This document shows positions 7,752 to 17,848 of a DNA stretch of 64,000 bases, in pieces. The position numbers and the translations under genes are program-made. Every line of letters starts with the position of its first letter. Position 1 is the first letter of the stretch. A model generated the notes under the pieces. The model worked only from the letters and a program-made list of their open reading frames with translations, searched no databases and was not told the DNA's origin. This stretch comes from Ignavibacteriota bacterium. GTDB taxonomy: Bacteria; Bacteroidota; Ignavibacteria; Ignavibacteriales; Melioribacteraceae. The stretch is from positions 248,001 through 312,000 of the forward strand of contig JADJOX010000003.1 in the NCBI GenBank assembly GCA_016713565.1. Reading direction: 5' to 3'.

Positions 7752-9839
7752 ATGCAGAGATCAAATTATATTGAAAGAACAATTGGAATTATTTCTTGCT
7801 TTTCATTTGTTCTAATGCTTTTTCTATCAATTCAACTAAACGCACAGGTTATTCCAAGTGAGTTATTGGATTCGATCAAGAATTATAAAATTGGCGATGA
7901 CAGAAGTAATCTATCAGAAATATATAAAATTGTTATTGACGCAAAAAATAACCAAAACAAAAATGCAGAAGTCGAAAAAGAATTATTGAGTTTTTTCAAA
8001 TCTGACGCCTCATTCGATGCGAAACAATTTGTAAGCAGAGAATTAAGAATTGTTGGAGGTGAAAGTTCTGCAAAAGAATTAAAAATATTTTTAAACGATG
8101 AAAAGCTTAGTGATTTGGTAAGATACGCGATTGAAGATATTCAATCTCCCGAAGTTGATAAAGTTCTTATTGAAGCGCTCCCACAAGGTTCGGATAGAAT
8201 TAAAATCGGAATAATAAATTCCTTAGGATTCAGAAAATCACAAAATGCCGTTGATGCAATTGCAAAATATATTAATGATAAAAATATAAATCTTTCATTC
8301 GCGGCTATTTCCGCTTTAGGAAAAATAGCAAATGAAAAATGTATTACAGTTTTAGATAAAAACCTAAATGTTAAAAATGAATCTCTAAGAAATGTTATAT
8401 TAAATTCTTATTTAAGATGTGCTGATAATTTACTTCTTAAGAAAAAACAAATTGAAGCTTACAACAATTACAGTAAAATTTATCAGCTTCAAAATGCGCC
8501 AATGTCTATTAAGAAAGCAGCTTTAACAGGCATTTTAAATTCAGCTCCAAACAAAGAACAAGAAATATTAGATAGAATAAAATCTTCACCCGATGAATTA
8601 AAAATAGTGCCAATTTCAAAAATTAGGGATTTAAAAAATATAAGTGATATTAACAAATTTTCATCTTTACTCGGCAATTTAAATCCGGCGAATCAAATTC
8701 AATTATTGGGAATATTTAGTGAAACAAGTAATGCTCAAGTTAAGCCTTCGGTAATGAGTTTATTAAACTCCGATGTTGAATTGGTAAGAACAGCGGCAAT
8801 TAAAACTCTTTCCAAAATTGGAGATAAAACAGATGTAATTAAACTGGCAAAAATTGCAGTGGAAAAATCCGGCATAGAAGCCGAAGCAGCTCAAAATTCT
8901 TTAGATTTACTAAGCAATACGGATGTTGATAAAGAAATTATCACAAATCTAAATTCATCAAACGATGATTTAAAAATCGTACTTATTAAATCCATCGGCA
9001 ACAGAGGTTATTCCGCCGCATTAAATACCATTTTAGAATTAACAAATTCTGATAACCGTTTGATTAAAAATGAGGCATTTAAAACCATCGGTGAAATTGG
9101 AGAATCAAAGGATATCGGCAAAGTAATTGACATACTTAAAAAACTGCAGGATAACTCGGATAAAAGAAAAGCAGAATTTACAATTTCAACTATTATGAAA
9201 AAATCCGAAGTATCAAAAGATATTTCCGTATTACTAATTAAGGAATTGAATAATACCAAAAACGTAAATGATAAAACATCTTTCTTAAGATTACTGGGTC
9301 AAACAGATGATGAAAATGCTTATGGTATTTTAGTAAAGGAACTTGGTAATTCAAATAATGAAATTAAGACTGCGGCAATAAACGGACTTTCATTATGGCA
9401 AAATCCAAAACCGAGAGATATATTGCTTAAAACCGCACAAACTTCAGCTGATGATGTCCAAAGCGCCGCATTAAAAGGATTCACTAATTTTATTGAAATG
9501 GATAAAAATCTAACTGTAGATCAAAAGGTTGAACTTTACAAAAAATCATTGGAACTATCAAAATCGAGTAATGAAAAAAATATTGCTTTGGATGGAATTG
9601 GACATCTTGATTCATTCGAATCATTGGAAGTATTAAAATCATTCTTAAATCAAGATGATATTAAAGAAATTGTAGATGATGGAATAAATAGAATTTCATG
9701 GCACTTATTCCCTTCTGATCCCGCAAAAGTTAAAGAATATTTAAATTATTTTTTATCTAAAGTTAAGGATGAAAAATTTCAGACTAAGAATAAAGAATTA
9801 TTGAATGCAATTGATAGATATGTAGAAAGAAACAAATAA
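7752..9839 (+). CDS. Exported HEAT-repeat protein
   Basis: The 695-residue product has a signal peptide ending near QLNAQ, then an uninterrupted array of helical hairpin repeats. Typical units are AVDAIAKYINDKNINLSFAA, VRTAAIKTLSKIGD, NEAFKTIGEIGESKD and EIKTAAINGLSLW. HEAT arrays are protein-binding scaffolds, and no catalytic motif or heme site is visible. The gene ends the plus-strand operon with the ThuA-like and Tat oxidoreductase genes and is followed by a strong terminator. HEAT-repeat proteins next to ThuA and Gfo-type genes are, from memory, also common in Planctomycetes. The most economical inference is a periplasmic scaffold for the two neighbouring enzymes, but nothing in the sequence proves contact. 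Lys, Asn and Ile are very frequent, in line with the AT-rich DNA. Confidence 0.85.
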   Translation: MQRSNYIERTIGIISCFSFVLMLFLSIQLNAQVIPSELLDSIKNYKIGDDRSNLSEIYKIVIDAKNNQNKNAEVEKELLSFFKSDASFDAKQFVSRELRIVGGESSAKELKIFLNDEKLSDLVRYAIEDIQSPEVDKVLIEALPQGSDRIKIGIINSLGFRKSQNAVDAIAKYINDKNINLSFAAISALGKIANEKCITVLDKNLNVKNESLRNVILNSYLRCADNLLLKKKQIEAYNNYSKIYQLQNAPMSIKKAALTGILNSAPNKEQEILDRIKSSPDELKIVPISKIRDLKNISDINKFSSLLGNLNPANQIQLLGIFSETSNAQVKPSVMSLLNSDVELVRTAAIKTLSKIGDKTDVIKLAKIAVEKSGIEAEAAQNSLDLLSNTDVDKEIITNLNSSNDDLKIVLIKSIGNRGYSAALNTILELTNSDNRLIKNEAFKTIGEIGESKDIGKVIDILKKLQDNSDKRKAEFTISTIMKKSEVSKDISVLLIKELNNTKNVNDKTSFLRLLGQTDDENAYGILVKELGNSNNEIKTAAINGLSLWQNPKPRDILLKTAQTSADDVQSAALKGFTNFIEMDKNLTVDQKVELYKKSLELSKSSNEKNIALDGIGHLDSFESLEVLKSFLNQDDIKEIVDDGINRISWHLFPSDPAKVKEYLNYFLSKVKDEKFQTKNKELLNAIDRYVERNK

Positions 9840-9859
9840 ATTTTTAAGTATTAATTTTA

Positions 9860-9891
9860 ATCGTCCCGCTTAAACGGGACGATATTTTTTT
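9860..9891 (+). terminator. Rho-independent terminator of the ThuA/Gfo/HEAT operon
   Basis: A perfect 9-bp stem, ATCGTCCCG (9860-9868) with CGGGACGAT (9875-9883), closes a 6-base loop and is followed by A and seven T. It lies 20 bases after the HEAT stop codon and is one of the few GC-rich spots in the region. The opposite strand lacks a matching T-run, so it mainly serves the plus strand. Confidence 0.9.
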
Positions 9892-9947
9892 GTTATAAAT
9901 ACCGCCGCCAATAATAAACCAAACTTTAAAACTTATTTTCAATTGAA

Positions 9948-12206
9948 TCAATTTGCGGTTATGTTGTGGAATCCGCTCTTAAGAATATAAATATTTCTAT
10001 CTTCATGAAAAATATTTTTCGTTTTACTCGGCAATACGTTTTCATCATCTATCATAACATTTTTAAATTTTGATGGAAGATATAAAAACGCCGTTGAATT
10101 ACCAGGAACCGAGACTTCCATTTTCCAATCTAATTTATCAATAAATAAATTATATTCAATTGTTCCTCTAATTGTGGGCGTTTTAAGTTTAATAAAATTT
10201 AAATATCCCGGCTGCGGAATAATCGCGAAAGATTTAAATCCCGATTCCAGCGGCAGAATTCCTACCATTCGCCTTACAATTACATTTGCCGGAGCGGAAC
10301 CCCAAGCATGATTCCAAGTTAAATTGGGTTTAAAGTATTCATCCCAAGCTTCTGTTGTCATTGTTGATCCTGAGTTTATCATATTCATCCAGCTTCTTTT
10401 ATTTTCGGATGACATCAAAGATATAGCATAATCAGATTCACCAACGTTAAATAGGGCATCAAGTAAATATTGAGCTCCATATACGCTGCAAGCCATGCCT
10501 TTACTTTTAATGAATTTAATAACGTTCGTTAAATTTGTTTCTGGCTGAATATTAAAAGCCAACGCAAACATATTGGCGTGTAAACTGCTATGTGATGTTC
10601 CTTCTCCGTCTATAAATAATCCGCTTTTTCTATCATATAATTTTTCTAATATACTTAACCTAACTTTTTCCGCCCTAGTTTCGAAAAATAATTTATCTTG
10701 GTCATTCCCTAGCACATCTGCAATCTTTGACATTACTTCTAAACTTTTATAGTGAAAAACATTTACAACCGTATTTATGTTTGTAAATACAAAACCATCT
10801 CTCTCTCCTTCGGGTGTTGGTCCTGCATTACCGGCTTGTATTTCACCTAAAGGTGTTCCCTTAGGCCAATCAACAATATCGCTTAATTTCTTTCCTTGAA
10901 AATTTATTTTCTTTAAAAATTCTTCAGTAACTTTTCCGGGCGCGGTACTAATTAATCCGTCTTCCCTTTCAAGGCTAAAAAAAGTTTTCATTTTAAGAAG
11001 TTCATAATTTTCCTCAAGAAATTCTTTATCGCCTGTATAAAGGTAATCCTCCCATGCCATGAATATTGTGTGCATATGCCATTCTGTAGGCCAAGAAGGA
11101 TTGTTGAGTAAAAAATTTGTTGTATACCTCGCGATTGAATATTCCATGTCAACGGAATAATGCCCCAACTGCTGAATATACGAATCCGCTTCGTAAGGCA
11201 TTCGTTCTCTGTTTCCATCGGCATAAACACCAAGAAAAGGAGTCACCTTTAAAGTATATTTGCACAAATTCCAAACTTCATTAAGATTTTTATTAGAACT
11301 AATGAAATTAGAACTCGACTCATTAAACGGATAAAATAATGCATTCTGTCTGATATTTTTAATAATAATTTTATGACCGCTGTTTATTTCAACGAATCGA
11401 AACGGCATAACTTCTGGATAAAAAGGCGCTAACTCCTGATGGTTTGGAGAATTTGAATGATGTCTCGGAATTACAATTTTATAATCTGTGATACCTTTAT
11501 TTAAATTTATTTTAAATTTACTGCAACCGATATTAGATTTACCCGGATTTTTATTTACTGTAAAATTTTCATTTTTTCTTTCACCCAAGTAAACTATTGC
11601 CGAATCTTCAATTGTGGAATTTAATCTCAGCTCAAGAGTTCCAAATGCCGCCTTTCCAAAATCGATAAAGTAATTCATAGAATCAATTGTAATAATTTCA
11701 ACCGGTTCAATTTTCTGAAAAACTGCTGTTTGCCTATTTTCCGAAACCCAAGTTGAATCACCTAATTGTAAATATTCACTTTTCCATTTAGATTCAGTCG
11801 CAGATGAAAAATTTGAAGTAATAAATTTTTGCGGATCGCTGAAATAACTTTCATTTCCTGCTTCATCCCAAAATTTTACTTTCCACCAATATGATTGATT
11901 TGGTTTAAGGTCTTTTCCCGAATAGCTAATACTTATTGATTCTTCCGAATTAATTTTACCCGAATTCCAATAATCTGCGTTTCCGTTTATTAATAAATCT
12001 ATATCTGAGGCAACTAAGATTTGAAATGCTATTTGTTTGGTAACCCAATTTGGAACTATCCAACTAAATTCTGGAATAGCATCGGTTATAACGGCTTTTT
12101 CCGGAAAGCGCAACAGTTCAACCATCAAGCCGGTCGGCGGAGGTAGATTCATAATTTCAGCCGAAATCAGAAAATAACACGCAATTAAATATGTGTATTT
12201 TTTCAT
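9948..12206 (-). CDS. GH78-like alpha-L-rhamnosidase, short form
   Basis: This is the most compact (752 residues) of three GH78-type proteins in the window. The N-terminal fibronectin-like part reads PEFSWIVP, AFQILVASD, YWNSGKIN, SYWWKVKFWDEAG, as in bacterial rhamnosidases. After a jelly-roll region, the six-hairpin catalytic domain starts near residue 305, with the acidic motif ADGNRERMPYEAD at about 329-341 in place of the usual DCPQRDER-type motif. Later come MAWEDYLYTGDKEFLEENY and TTEAWDEYFKPNLTWNHAWGSAP, then the C-terminal beta-sandwich. The family removes terminal alpha-L-rhamnose. The leader (first about 16 residues) is hydrophobic but a poor match to a standard signal. It is the last gene of the long minus-strand cluster. 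Confidence 0.87.
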   Translation of the reverse strand: MKKYTYLIACYFLISAEIMNLPPPTGLMVELLRFPEKAVITDAIPEFSWIVPNWVTKQIAFQILVASDIDLLINGNADYWNSGKINSEESISISYSGKDLKPNQSYWWKVKFWDEAGNESYFSDPQKFITSNFSSATESKWKSEYLQLGDSTWVSENRQTAVFQKIEPVEIITIDSMNYFIDFGKAAFGTLELRLNSTIEDSAIVYLGERKNENFTVNKNPGKSNIGCSKFKINLNKGITDYKIVIPRHHSNSPNHQELAPFYPEVMPFRFVEINSGHKIIIKNIRQNALFYPFNESSSNFISSNKNLNEVWNLCKYTLKVTPFLGVYADGNRERMPYEADSYIQQLGHYSVDMEYSIARYTTNFLLNNPSWPTEWHMHTIFMAWEDYLYTGDKEFLEENYELLKMKTFFSLEREDGLISTAPGKVTEEFLKKINFQGKKLSDIVDWPKGTPLGEIQAGNAGPTPEGERDGFVFTNINTVVNVFHYKSLEVMSKIADVLGNDQDKLFFETRAEKVRLSILEKLYDRKSGLFIDGEGTSHSSLHANMFALAFNIQPETNLTNVIKFIKSKGMACSVYGAQYLLDALFNVGESDYAISLMSSENKRSWMNMINSGSTMTTEAWDEYFKPNLTWNHAWGSAPANVIVRRMVGILPLESGFKSFAIIPQPGYLNFIKLKTPTIRGTIEYNLFIDKLDWKMEVSVPGNSTAFLYLPSKFKNVMIDDENVLPSKTKNIFHEDRNIYILKSGFHNITAN

Positions 12207-12242
12207 ATAAATTTTTTCAAATATTTAATTGATTATATCAGC

Positions 12243-14279
12243 TTATTTTTTCCCGTAAGTTATTCCAGGCCAATCATCAGTTCTAAACGGCGAGGCAGGC
12301 AAACCCGCGCCATTATATAAATTGCAGATAGGATTGGAAGCCCAAGCATATCTAACCGCAACAGGCTTTTTAATTAATTGATTTGACACATTAACTTCAT
12401 TACCGGAAATTTCTGCTTCTGCCCAAACAAATTTTTTATCTTCGCCGGCAATTTGGAATCCCAATAATTTGTTATTCCCTTTTGAAATAAGTCCGCCGTC
12501 AGTATTTGAAAATTTAATAATTATTTTACCGTCTTCAATTTTCATTGAATCATATATTGGGCCGGAATAAGTTACTTCTTGTTTATAGACTTTAGCCAAC
12601 GCGTTTAATGCCAATCTTTTTCCAACTTCTTGTTTATTTTTTGGATGAATATCTTTCTCTTCGCCTATATCAATAGTAACTGCCATTCCGGTATTATCTA
12701 AATTTAAATTCAAAAGTTGTGCTTCTCGTAATTCCGCCCAAGAATCATCAGATGGATTAGAATTAACCTTTTTAAAATTTGCCAACTGCACAAATAAAAA
12801 CGGGAAATTAAATCCGCCCCAATTTTCACGCCAATCATTAATTTGCGTTTTAAATAATTCTCTGTATTGATAAGCTCTTTCAGCGTTAGATTCTCCTTGA
12901 TACCAAATGACACCTTGAAAATTAAAAGGAATTAAAGGATTTATCATTCCGTTAAAAAGAACAGTTGGTCTATTTGGACCAACATTGCTTGTCGGTTTTT
13001 CTGGTAATTTGCTTACATCAATTGTAATTGGATCAATTTTAAATTTCCAATTACCCGAGAGAGAAATTGACTCATTGTGTTTTTCTAATTTTAATTCTTT
13101 AGCCGGACCGTATATTCCACCGACATTTCCAATATCCAAAACTGCAACAGCAATAATATTTTTACCGTGATTAACAATTGAATCGGGGATGTCATATTTT
13201 CTTAGATCTTGAACGTCGACACCTCTGCCTACTTTATAGCCATTAAACCAAGTAACGTCATAGTCATTAATTTTACCTAATGATAATAATAATTTATTCC
13301 CCTTCCATGCATCATTTAAATTAATTTCCTTGATAAACCATACAACTCCATCATAAGTTAAATCATCATCTTCCCAAAGTTTCGGCAGACTCATTTCCTG
13401 CCAACTATCTGAATTATAAGACAAATTTTGAAAGTCATGAGAAAATATTCCTTTTTCATTTAGAATTTTTTCAATTTTATCCGGCCATTCGTTAATTTTT
13501 TTCCTTTCAATTTCAGCTTTTTCAGAATCACTCGTTGTATCTGATTCAATAATTTTAACCGTTTCTAAAAAGTCTGGATTTTTTTTAAGTGAATTTCCGC
13601 TTATCCAAGCTTCAACAACTGTTCCGCCCCAAGATGTATTAATTAAACCTATTGGAACATTTAAATTTTTATACAATTCTCTTCCAAAGAAATATGCTAC
13701 AGCGGAAAAGTCGGAAATAGTTTCAGGTGAACATTGTTTCCATCCTTCACTTGAAAAAGTATCCTGCGGCGTTTCTGCCATTTTCTTTTCTACTGTTAGA
13801 AGTCGAATATTAGGATATTTTGCGTTTGCAATTTCATCTTTATAATTCAGAACTTTTCCAGATCCGCCAACCTGCATTTCCATATTTGATTGTCCGGAAC
13901 ATATCCAAACCTCACCAATCATAACATTTTTAATTACAATAGTTTGTTCGCCTATAATTTTTATTTCGTATGGTCCGCCCGCATTTATCGGTTCTAAATT
14001 TACTTTCCAATTTCCTGTTACATCAGAAATTGTTTGTTTCTCTTGATTTAACAATTTAATAATTATTTTTCCGCCCGGCTCAGCTTTGCCCCAAATTGTA
14101 ATTGTTTTATTTTGTTGTAAAATCATATTGTCAGTGAACAAAGGATTTAGCTTAATATTTTTTGCCGGAGGATTGCTGCTTTGGCAAACTACGTTTATCT
14201 GTAAATAAAATAAAAATATTATTAGATACTTAATGAACTTAATAAATGAAAATTGGAATACGTAATTTGTACTTTTCAT
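12243..14279 (-). CDS. Sialate O-acetylesterase-like SGNH esterase with inserted jelly-roll domain
   Basis: The 678-residue exported protein has a signal peptide, an N-terminal domain (LFTDNMILQQNKTITIWGKA), then the SGNH nucleophile block WICSGQSNMEM with Ser131. A GH2-like sugar-binding insertion follows at about 290-415 (DGVVWFIKEI, DYDVTWFNG). The second half has VIWYQGESNAERAYQYR and DIHPKNK (about 543-549), which supplies the catalytic His. The family deacetylates sugars; the inserted domain is typical of plant-polysaccharide relatives (CE20-like xylan esterases) rather than true sialic acid enzymes. No other sialic acid gene is present, so a plant- or algal-glycan O-acetyl group is the likelier target. 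It sits 36 bases upstream of the short GH78 gene. Confidence 0.88.
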   Translation of the reverse strand: MKSTNYVFQFSFIKFIKYLIIFLFYLQINVVCQSSNPPAKNIKLNPLFTDNMILQQNKTITIWGKAEPGGKIIIKLLNQEKQTISDVTGNWKVNLEPINAGGPYEIKIIGEQTIVIKNVMIGEVWICSGQSNMEMQVGGSGKVLNYKDEIANAKYPNIRLLTVEKKMAETPQDTFSSEGWKQCSPETISDFSAVAYFFGRELYKNLNVPIGLINTSWGGTVVEAWISGNSLKKNPDFLETVKIIESDTTSDSEKAEIERKKINEWPDKIEKILNEKGIFSHDFQNLSYNSDSWQEMSLPKLWEDDDLTYDGVVWFIKEINLNDAWKGNKLLLSLGKINDYDVTWFNGYKVGRGVDVQDLRKYDIPDSIVNHGKNIIAVAVLDIGNVGGIYGPAKELKLEKHNESISLSGNWKFKIDPITIDVSKLPEKPTSNVGPNRPTVLFNGMINPLIPFNFQGVIWYQGESNAERAYQYRELFKTQINDWRENWGGFNFPFLFVQLANFKKVNSNPSDDSWAELREAQLLNLNLDNTGMAVTIDIGEEKDIHPKNKQEVGKRLALNALAKVYKQEVTYSGPIYDSMKIEDGKIIIKFSNTDGGLISKGNNKLLGFQIAGEDKKFVWAEAEISGNEVNVSNQLIKKPVAVRYAWASNPICNLYNGAGLPASPFRTDDWPGITYGKK

Positions 14280-14375
14280 ATTATGCTTAGTGGATTTAAA
14301 TAATTAATTAAATTTTGAATTAAAGTTAAATGCAAGATATAAGTCCAATTATTTTCATTTCATAAATTTATTATT

Positions 14376-17300
14376 TTACTTAAAGAACAATATTTGTCCC
14401 GGAATAGGGAGAAATCTTATTTCTTTAAAACTATACATTGCCTGCAATCCTTTGCTACCACCGGTTTGAAAATAACCAACCATAATTTTGTGTAAGCCTT
14501 TTTTCAAATTTACTCTACCGCTTGATTGTTTAACCGCGTGCTCTCCGTCATTATCTACAACTAATTTATCATCAATATATAAATTACTGCCGTCATTAGA
14601 TGAAGTATAAAACTCATATTCACCGTCTTCCTCAATTTTAATTTTAGATTCAAGTTGAAGTGCAAAGTTATATTTTGGTATATCGATTCCTTCCAGTCCA
14701 AATTGATAAACCTTACCTTCTTTAGTGTGTTTTAATTTTGTAAAATCGGGGACTTTTTTAAACTCGCCTTCATATAACTTCCAAGAAATTCCATTAATTT
14801 TTGGATCAACAAAATTATAAACCGCCTGCATTATCATGCTTGGATTCAAATCTTTATCTATTGCCTGCGCTCTTAATATTGTATTGTTTGTAATTTCTAT
14901 TGGATCTTTATAAATAAATGAATTTTTGTTTGGTTCACTACCGTCCAAAGTATAATATATAACCGCGTTTTTATCTGAACAAGATATGTCTGTGATTATT
15001 TTTTCACCAATCATTTTAGTTACATCTCGCGGATTGATAACGGCATTTGAAGTATAAGATTTTGTTATTTTTTTTGTTACACCTTTAGATATAAATGAAT
15101 AAGAGCCCGATTGAATTTCATATATTGCCGAATTACCTTTCCATCCCATAAATTTTACACCTTCAGCATCTTTGGCTAAAATTCCTTTTTCAAAAACATC
15201 TTCTTTGTTCAACGTCGGCACAAACACTGTCGCAGTTGTATTTGCGGGAATTTGAATATTCCATTCAAAGTTTCTATCGGTTAATTTCCAATTGCTTTGA
15301 ATTTCTCCTCTTAATGAATGATAAGCGCCTTTTACATATTTTAGATCGCCTAAGACCTGCGGTTCCATAATAATATGTTTAAATGCCGGAATTAACGGAT
15401 CGGTTTTAATTCCGGCTAAATCTTCATAAAACCAAATTATTAAATCACCCAAAAGCATAACATGATTTCCGGAATTCATTCCCGGATCCCCATGATCTCC
15501 GTTCCATAATTCCCATATTGTTGTAGCTCCCTGCTTAACCATATAACCCCAGCTTGGATAAGTAGAATTAGAAGCAAGTTTATAAGCAACATCCGCATAA
15601 CCGTTATTGGTCAGCGTTCTCATAAGCCATTGTCCGCCGATAATTCCGTTTCCTACATGTCCGTTAGCTTCACCCAAAATTTTCTGAAGTAAATTCCCAA
15701 TTATCTTTTCTTTATTTTCAATTGGAACAAGATCAAAAGCAATAGCCAAAATATTTGCGGTTTGCGTATTGTTGCTGTACTGTAAAAGTTCTTTATCTAA
15801 AAACTTTCTATTAAATGCGTTTTTCATAATTTCAGCTTTTGCCGAATAATTTTTTGCGTCATTATCCTTCCCGAGTAATTTTGCAAATTTTGCCATGAGT
15901 CTTAATTCATAATTAAAGTAAGCTGTACCAATAAATTCCGAACTGGTTGTTCTAAGAGGATCACTCGAATGAATTAATTTTACATCTTCAGGAGGAACAC
16001 ACCAATCGCCGTAAGTATCTTTATACATTATTCCATCTTGAATATATTGATTCATATGATTTATCCATTTCTGCATATTTGGATAATGTATTTCTATTGT
16101 TTTTAAATCGCCGTATTGTTCATACAGCATTTCAGAAACAAATAAATATGTACCAGCCCATGTAGTATTGTCGTTATAAAATGGCCAATAGGAAGGACAA
16201 ACATCGGGAATACTGCCTTTTTCATTTTGCGCGTCTCTGATGTCGCAAGCCCATTTATTATAAAGAAGCGAAAGGTCAAAAACAAAACTCTCTCCGGTAC
16301 ATTCCGAAGATCTGTCACCAAGCCAACCGTGTCTTTCATCTCTTTGCGGACAATCTGTTGGCATGCTTCTGTAATTTCCTCTTATTCCCCAAAAAGCATT
16401 TTTATAAATATTATTGATAAGCTGATTCGAGCTCTCAAATTTTCCAACTACTTTGAGTGAATCATAAACGACTTTTCCAACTATTGATTTTAAATTTGGT
16501 TTGCCGGGATAACCGATCATTTCAACATATCTAAATCCATGATAAGTGAATTTTGGTTCCCATCTTTCATCGCCGTCGCCTTTTAAAATGTAAGTATCGG
16601 TTACTTCCGCTGTTCTTATATTATCCAAAAACAAACTACCATCTTCATTTAAAGTTTCCGCAAATCTTAAAGCAACTTTATCGCCTTTCTTTCCGTTTAC
16701 AAAGAGTTCAGTCCAGCCAACCATATTCTGTCCCATATCAAAAATAAAAACTCCGGGCTTTATTTCATTTACATCTATTGGTGTTACTTTTTCCATAATT
16801 TTAATTGGAGCGTTTGGCTGAGAAATTAATCTCTCTCCGGGTTTTTCAACCACTTCCGCGTTCAGCCATTTAGAATCGTTAAAATAAACTTCATTCCATC
16901 CATCCATTTCCATTGTCGCGTCGTAATATTCACCATCGTATTCGTTATTTTTTCTTATTGGTCCGTTTGCCGTAATTTTCCATGTGTTATCCGAGGCAAC
17001 AATTTTCTTTGATCCGTCTTCATATTCAATTTCAATTTGACAAATTGCTTTCGGAAATCCGTATGTTCTCATAACCGCCGGAACTTCACTTCTCATAGCA
17101 AAATATCTTCCGTTACCTAAAATAATTCCCAACGCATTTTTATTTCGGTTAATATTATTAGTAATATCATAAGTCAAATAAAAAGTGGTTTTGTTATATT
17201 CGGTTGCGGCAGGAACAAAGACATCGTCGCTTACTTTTTTGCCATTGAGATAAAATTCAAACAAACCCAGTCCGGAAATAAAGGCAGTTGCCTTTTTTAC

Positions 17301-17822
17301 TTTTTTATCAATATCAAATTCATGTCTCAACATTCTAGCAGATAATATTCGGTGAGCAGCATCTGGTTCATCACTGCCGACTGCCTTATCCAATCCAATC
17401 CATTTTGCTTGCCAATCATTTTCAGTTAACAACCCAGTTGAATAATGGTTAATATCACTTTCATGTTTTTCACCTTCTTCATCCCAAACAAAAACTTTCC
17501 AATAGTATTTTTGATTACTATTAAGCTTTTTACCTTCATATTTTATCTGAATTGTATTATCAGAATTGATCTTTCCGCTGTTCCATATTTCAGATTCATC
17601 GGTATTTAATTTTTTATAATTCTGTGAAACAATTATCTGGTAAGCTGTTTGTTTTGCGCCTCTTTTATTGGATTCCAATTCCCAGCTGAATCTTGGTATT
17701 TCAATATCAATTCCAATCGGATTAATTTTATACTCGCATTTCAAATTTTTAACTTCCATAGGTTCCGCTTGAATAAAACTTGTGAACATTAAAATTACTA
17801 TTAATAATATTTTTGATCTCAT
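14376..17822 (-). CDS. GH78 alpha-L-rhamnosidase with chitobiase-C-like and PA14 tail
   Basis: The 1148-residue product has a signal peptide ending IQAEP. It carries the full GH78 order: Ig-like N-domain (about 25-130), rhamnosidase N-domain (about 160-340), jelly roll, and six-hairpin catalytic barrel with the signature DCPQRDERHGWLGD at 490-503, including the general-acid carboxylates. GATTIWELWNGDHGDPGMNSGNH and HIIMEPQVLGDLKYVKGAYHS mark the end of the catalytic part. A chitobiase/hexosaminidase C-terminal-like domain (about 935-1003, YYTLDGSEPNKNSFIY) and a PA14 domain (about 1010-1135, TSSNDGSNLYIDDKLVVDND) follow; both probably bind glycan. AGGAGA precedes ATG 17822. The same two tail domains are on the GH78 protein at 29757. 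Confidence 0.95.
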   Translation of the reverse strand: MRSKILLIVILMFTSFIQAEPMEVKNLKCEYKINPIGIDIEIPRFSWELESNKRGAKQTAYQIIVSQNYKKLNTDESEIWNSGKINSDNTIQIKYEGKKLNSNQKYYWKVFVWDEEGEKHESDINHYSTGLLTENDWQAKWIGLDKAVGSDEPDAAHRILSARMLRHEFDIDKKVKKATAFISGLGLFEFYLNGKKVSDDVFVPAATEYNKTTFYLTYDITNNINRNKNALGIILGNGRYFAMRSEVPAVMRTYGFPKAICQIEIEYEDGSKKIVASDNTWKITANGPIRKNNEYDGEYYDATMEMDGWNEVYFNDSKWLNAEVVEKPGERLISQPNAPIKIMEKVTPIDVNEIKPGVFIFDMGQNMVGWTELFVNGKKGDKVALRFAETLNEDGSLFLDNIRTAEVTDTYILKGDGDERWEPKFTYHGFRYVEMIGYPGKPNLKSIVGKVVYDSLKVVGKFESSNQLINNIYKNAFWGIRGNYRSMPTDCPQRDERHGWLGDRSSECTGESFVFDLSLLYNKWACDIRDAQNEKGSIPDVCPSYWPFYNDNTTWAGTYLFVSEMLYEQYGDLKTIEIHYPNMQKWINHMNQYIQDGIMYKDTYGDWCVPPEDVKLIHSSDPLRTTSSEFIGTAYFNYELRLMAKFAKLLGKDNDAKNYSAKAEIMKNAFNRKFLDKELLQYSNNTQTANILAIAFDLVPIENKEKIIGNLLQKILGEANGHVGNGIIGGQWLMRTLTNNGYADVAYKLASNSTYPSWGYMVKQGATTIWELWNGDHGDPGMNSGNHVMLLGDLIIWFYEDLAGIKTDPLIPAFKHIIMEPQVLGDLKYVKGAYHSLRGEIQSNWKLTDRNFEWNIQIPANTTATVFVPTLNKEDVFEKGILAKDAEGVKFMGWKGNSAIYEIQSGSYSFISKGVTKKITKSYTSNAVINPRDVTKMIGEKIITDISCSDKNAVIYYTLDGSEPNKNSFIYKDPIEITNNTILRAQAIDKDLNPSMIMQAVYNFVDPKINGISWKLYEGEFKKVPDFTKLKHTKEGKVYQFGLEGIDIPKYNFALQLESKIKIEEDGEYEFYTSSNDGSNLYIDDKLVVDNDGEHAVKQSSGRVNLKKGLHKIMVGYFQTGGSKGLQAMYSFKEIRFLPIPGQILFFK

Positions 17823-17848
17823 GGTTTCTCCTATGAAAAGTATTTTAA

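Noticed and set aside
12243..14279. Sialic acid catabolism locus
   Set aside because: The only hint is the sialate O-acetylesterase-like gene; no sialidase or neuraminate lyase is present, and the inserted sugar-binding domain is typical of plant-glycan esterases.
14280..14375. Possible internal promoter between the GH78 and SASA-like genes (minus strand TTGGAC followed by AT-rich sequence)
   Set aside because: No -10 element at an acceptable distance. The 96-base gap is larger than its neighbours and may hold a promoter, but the sequence alone does not show it.
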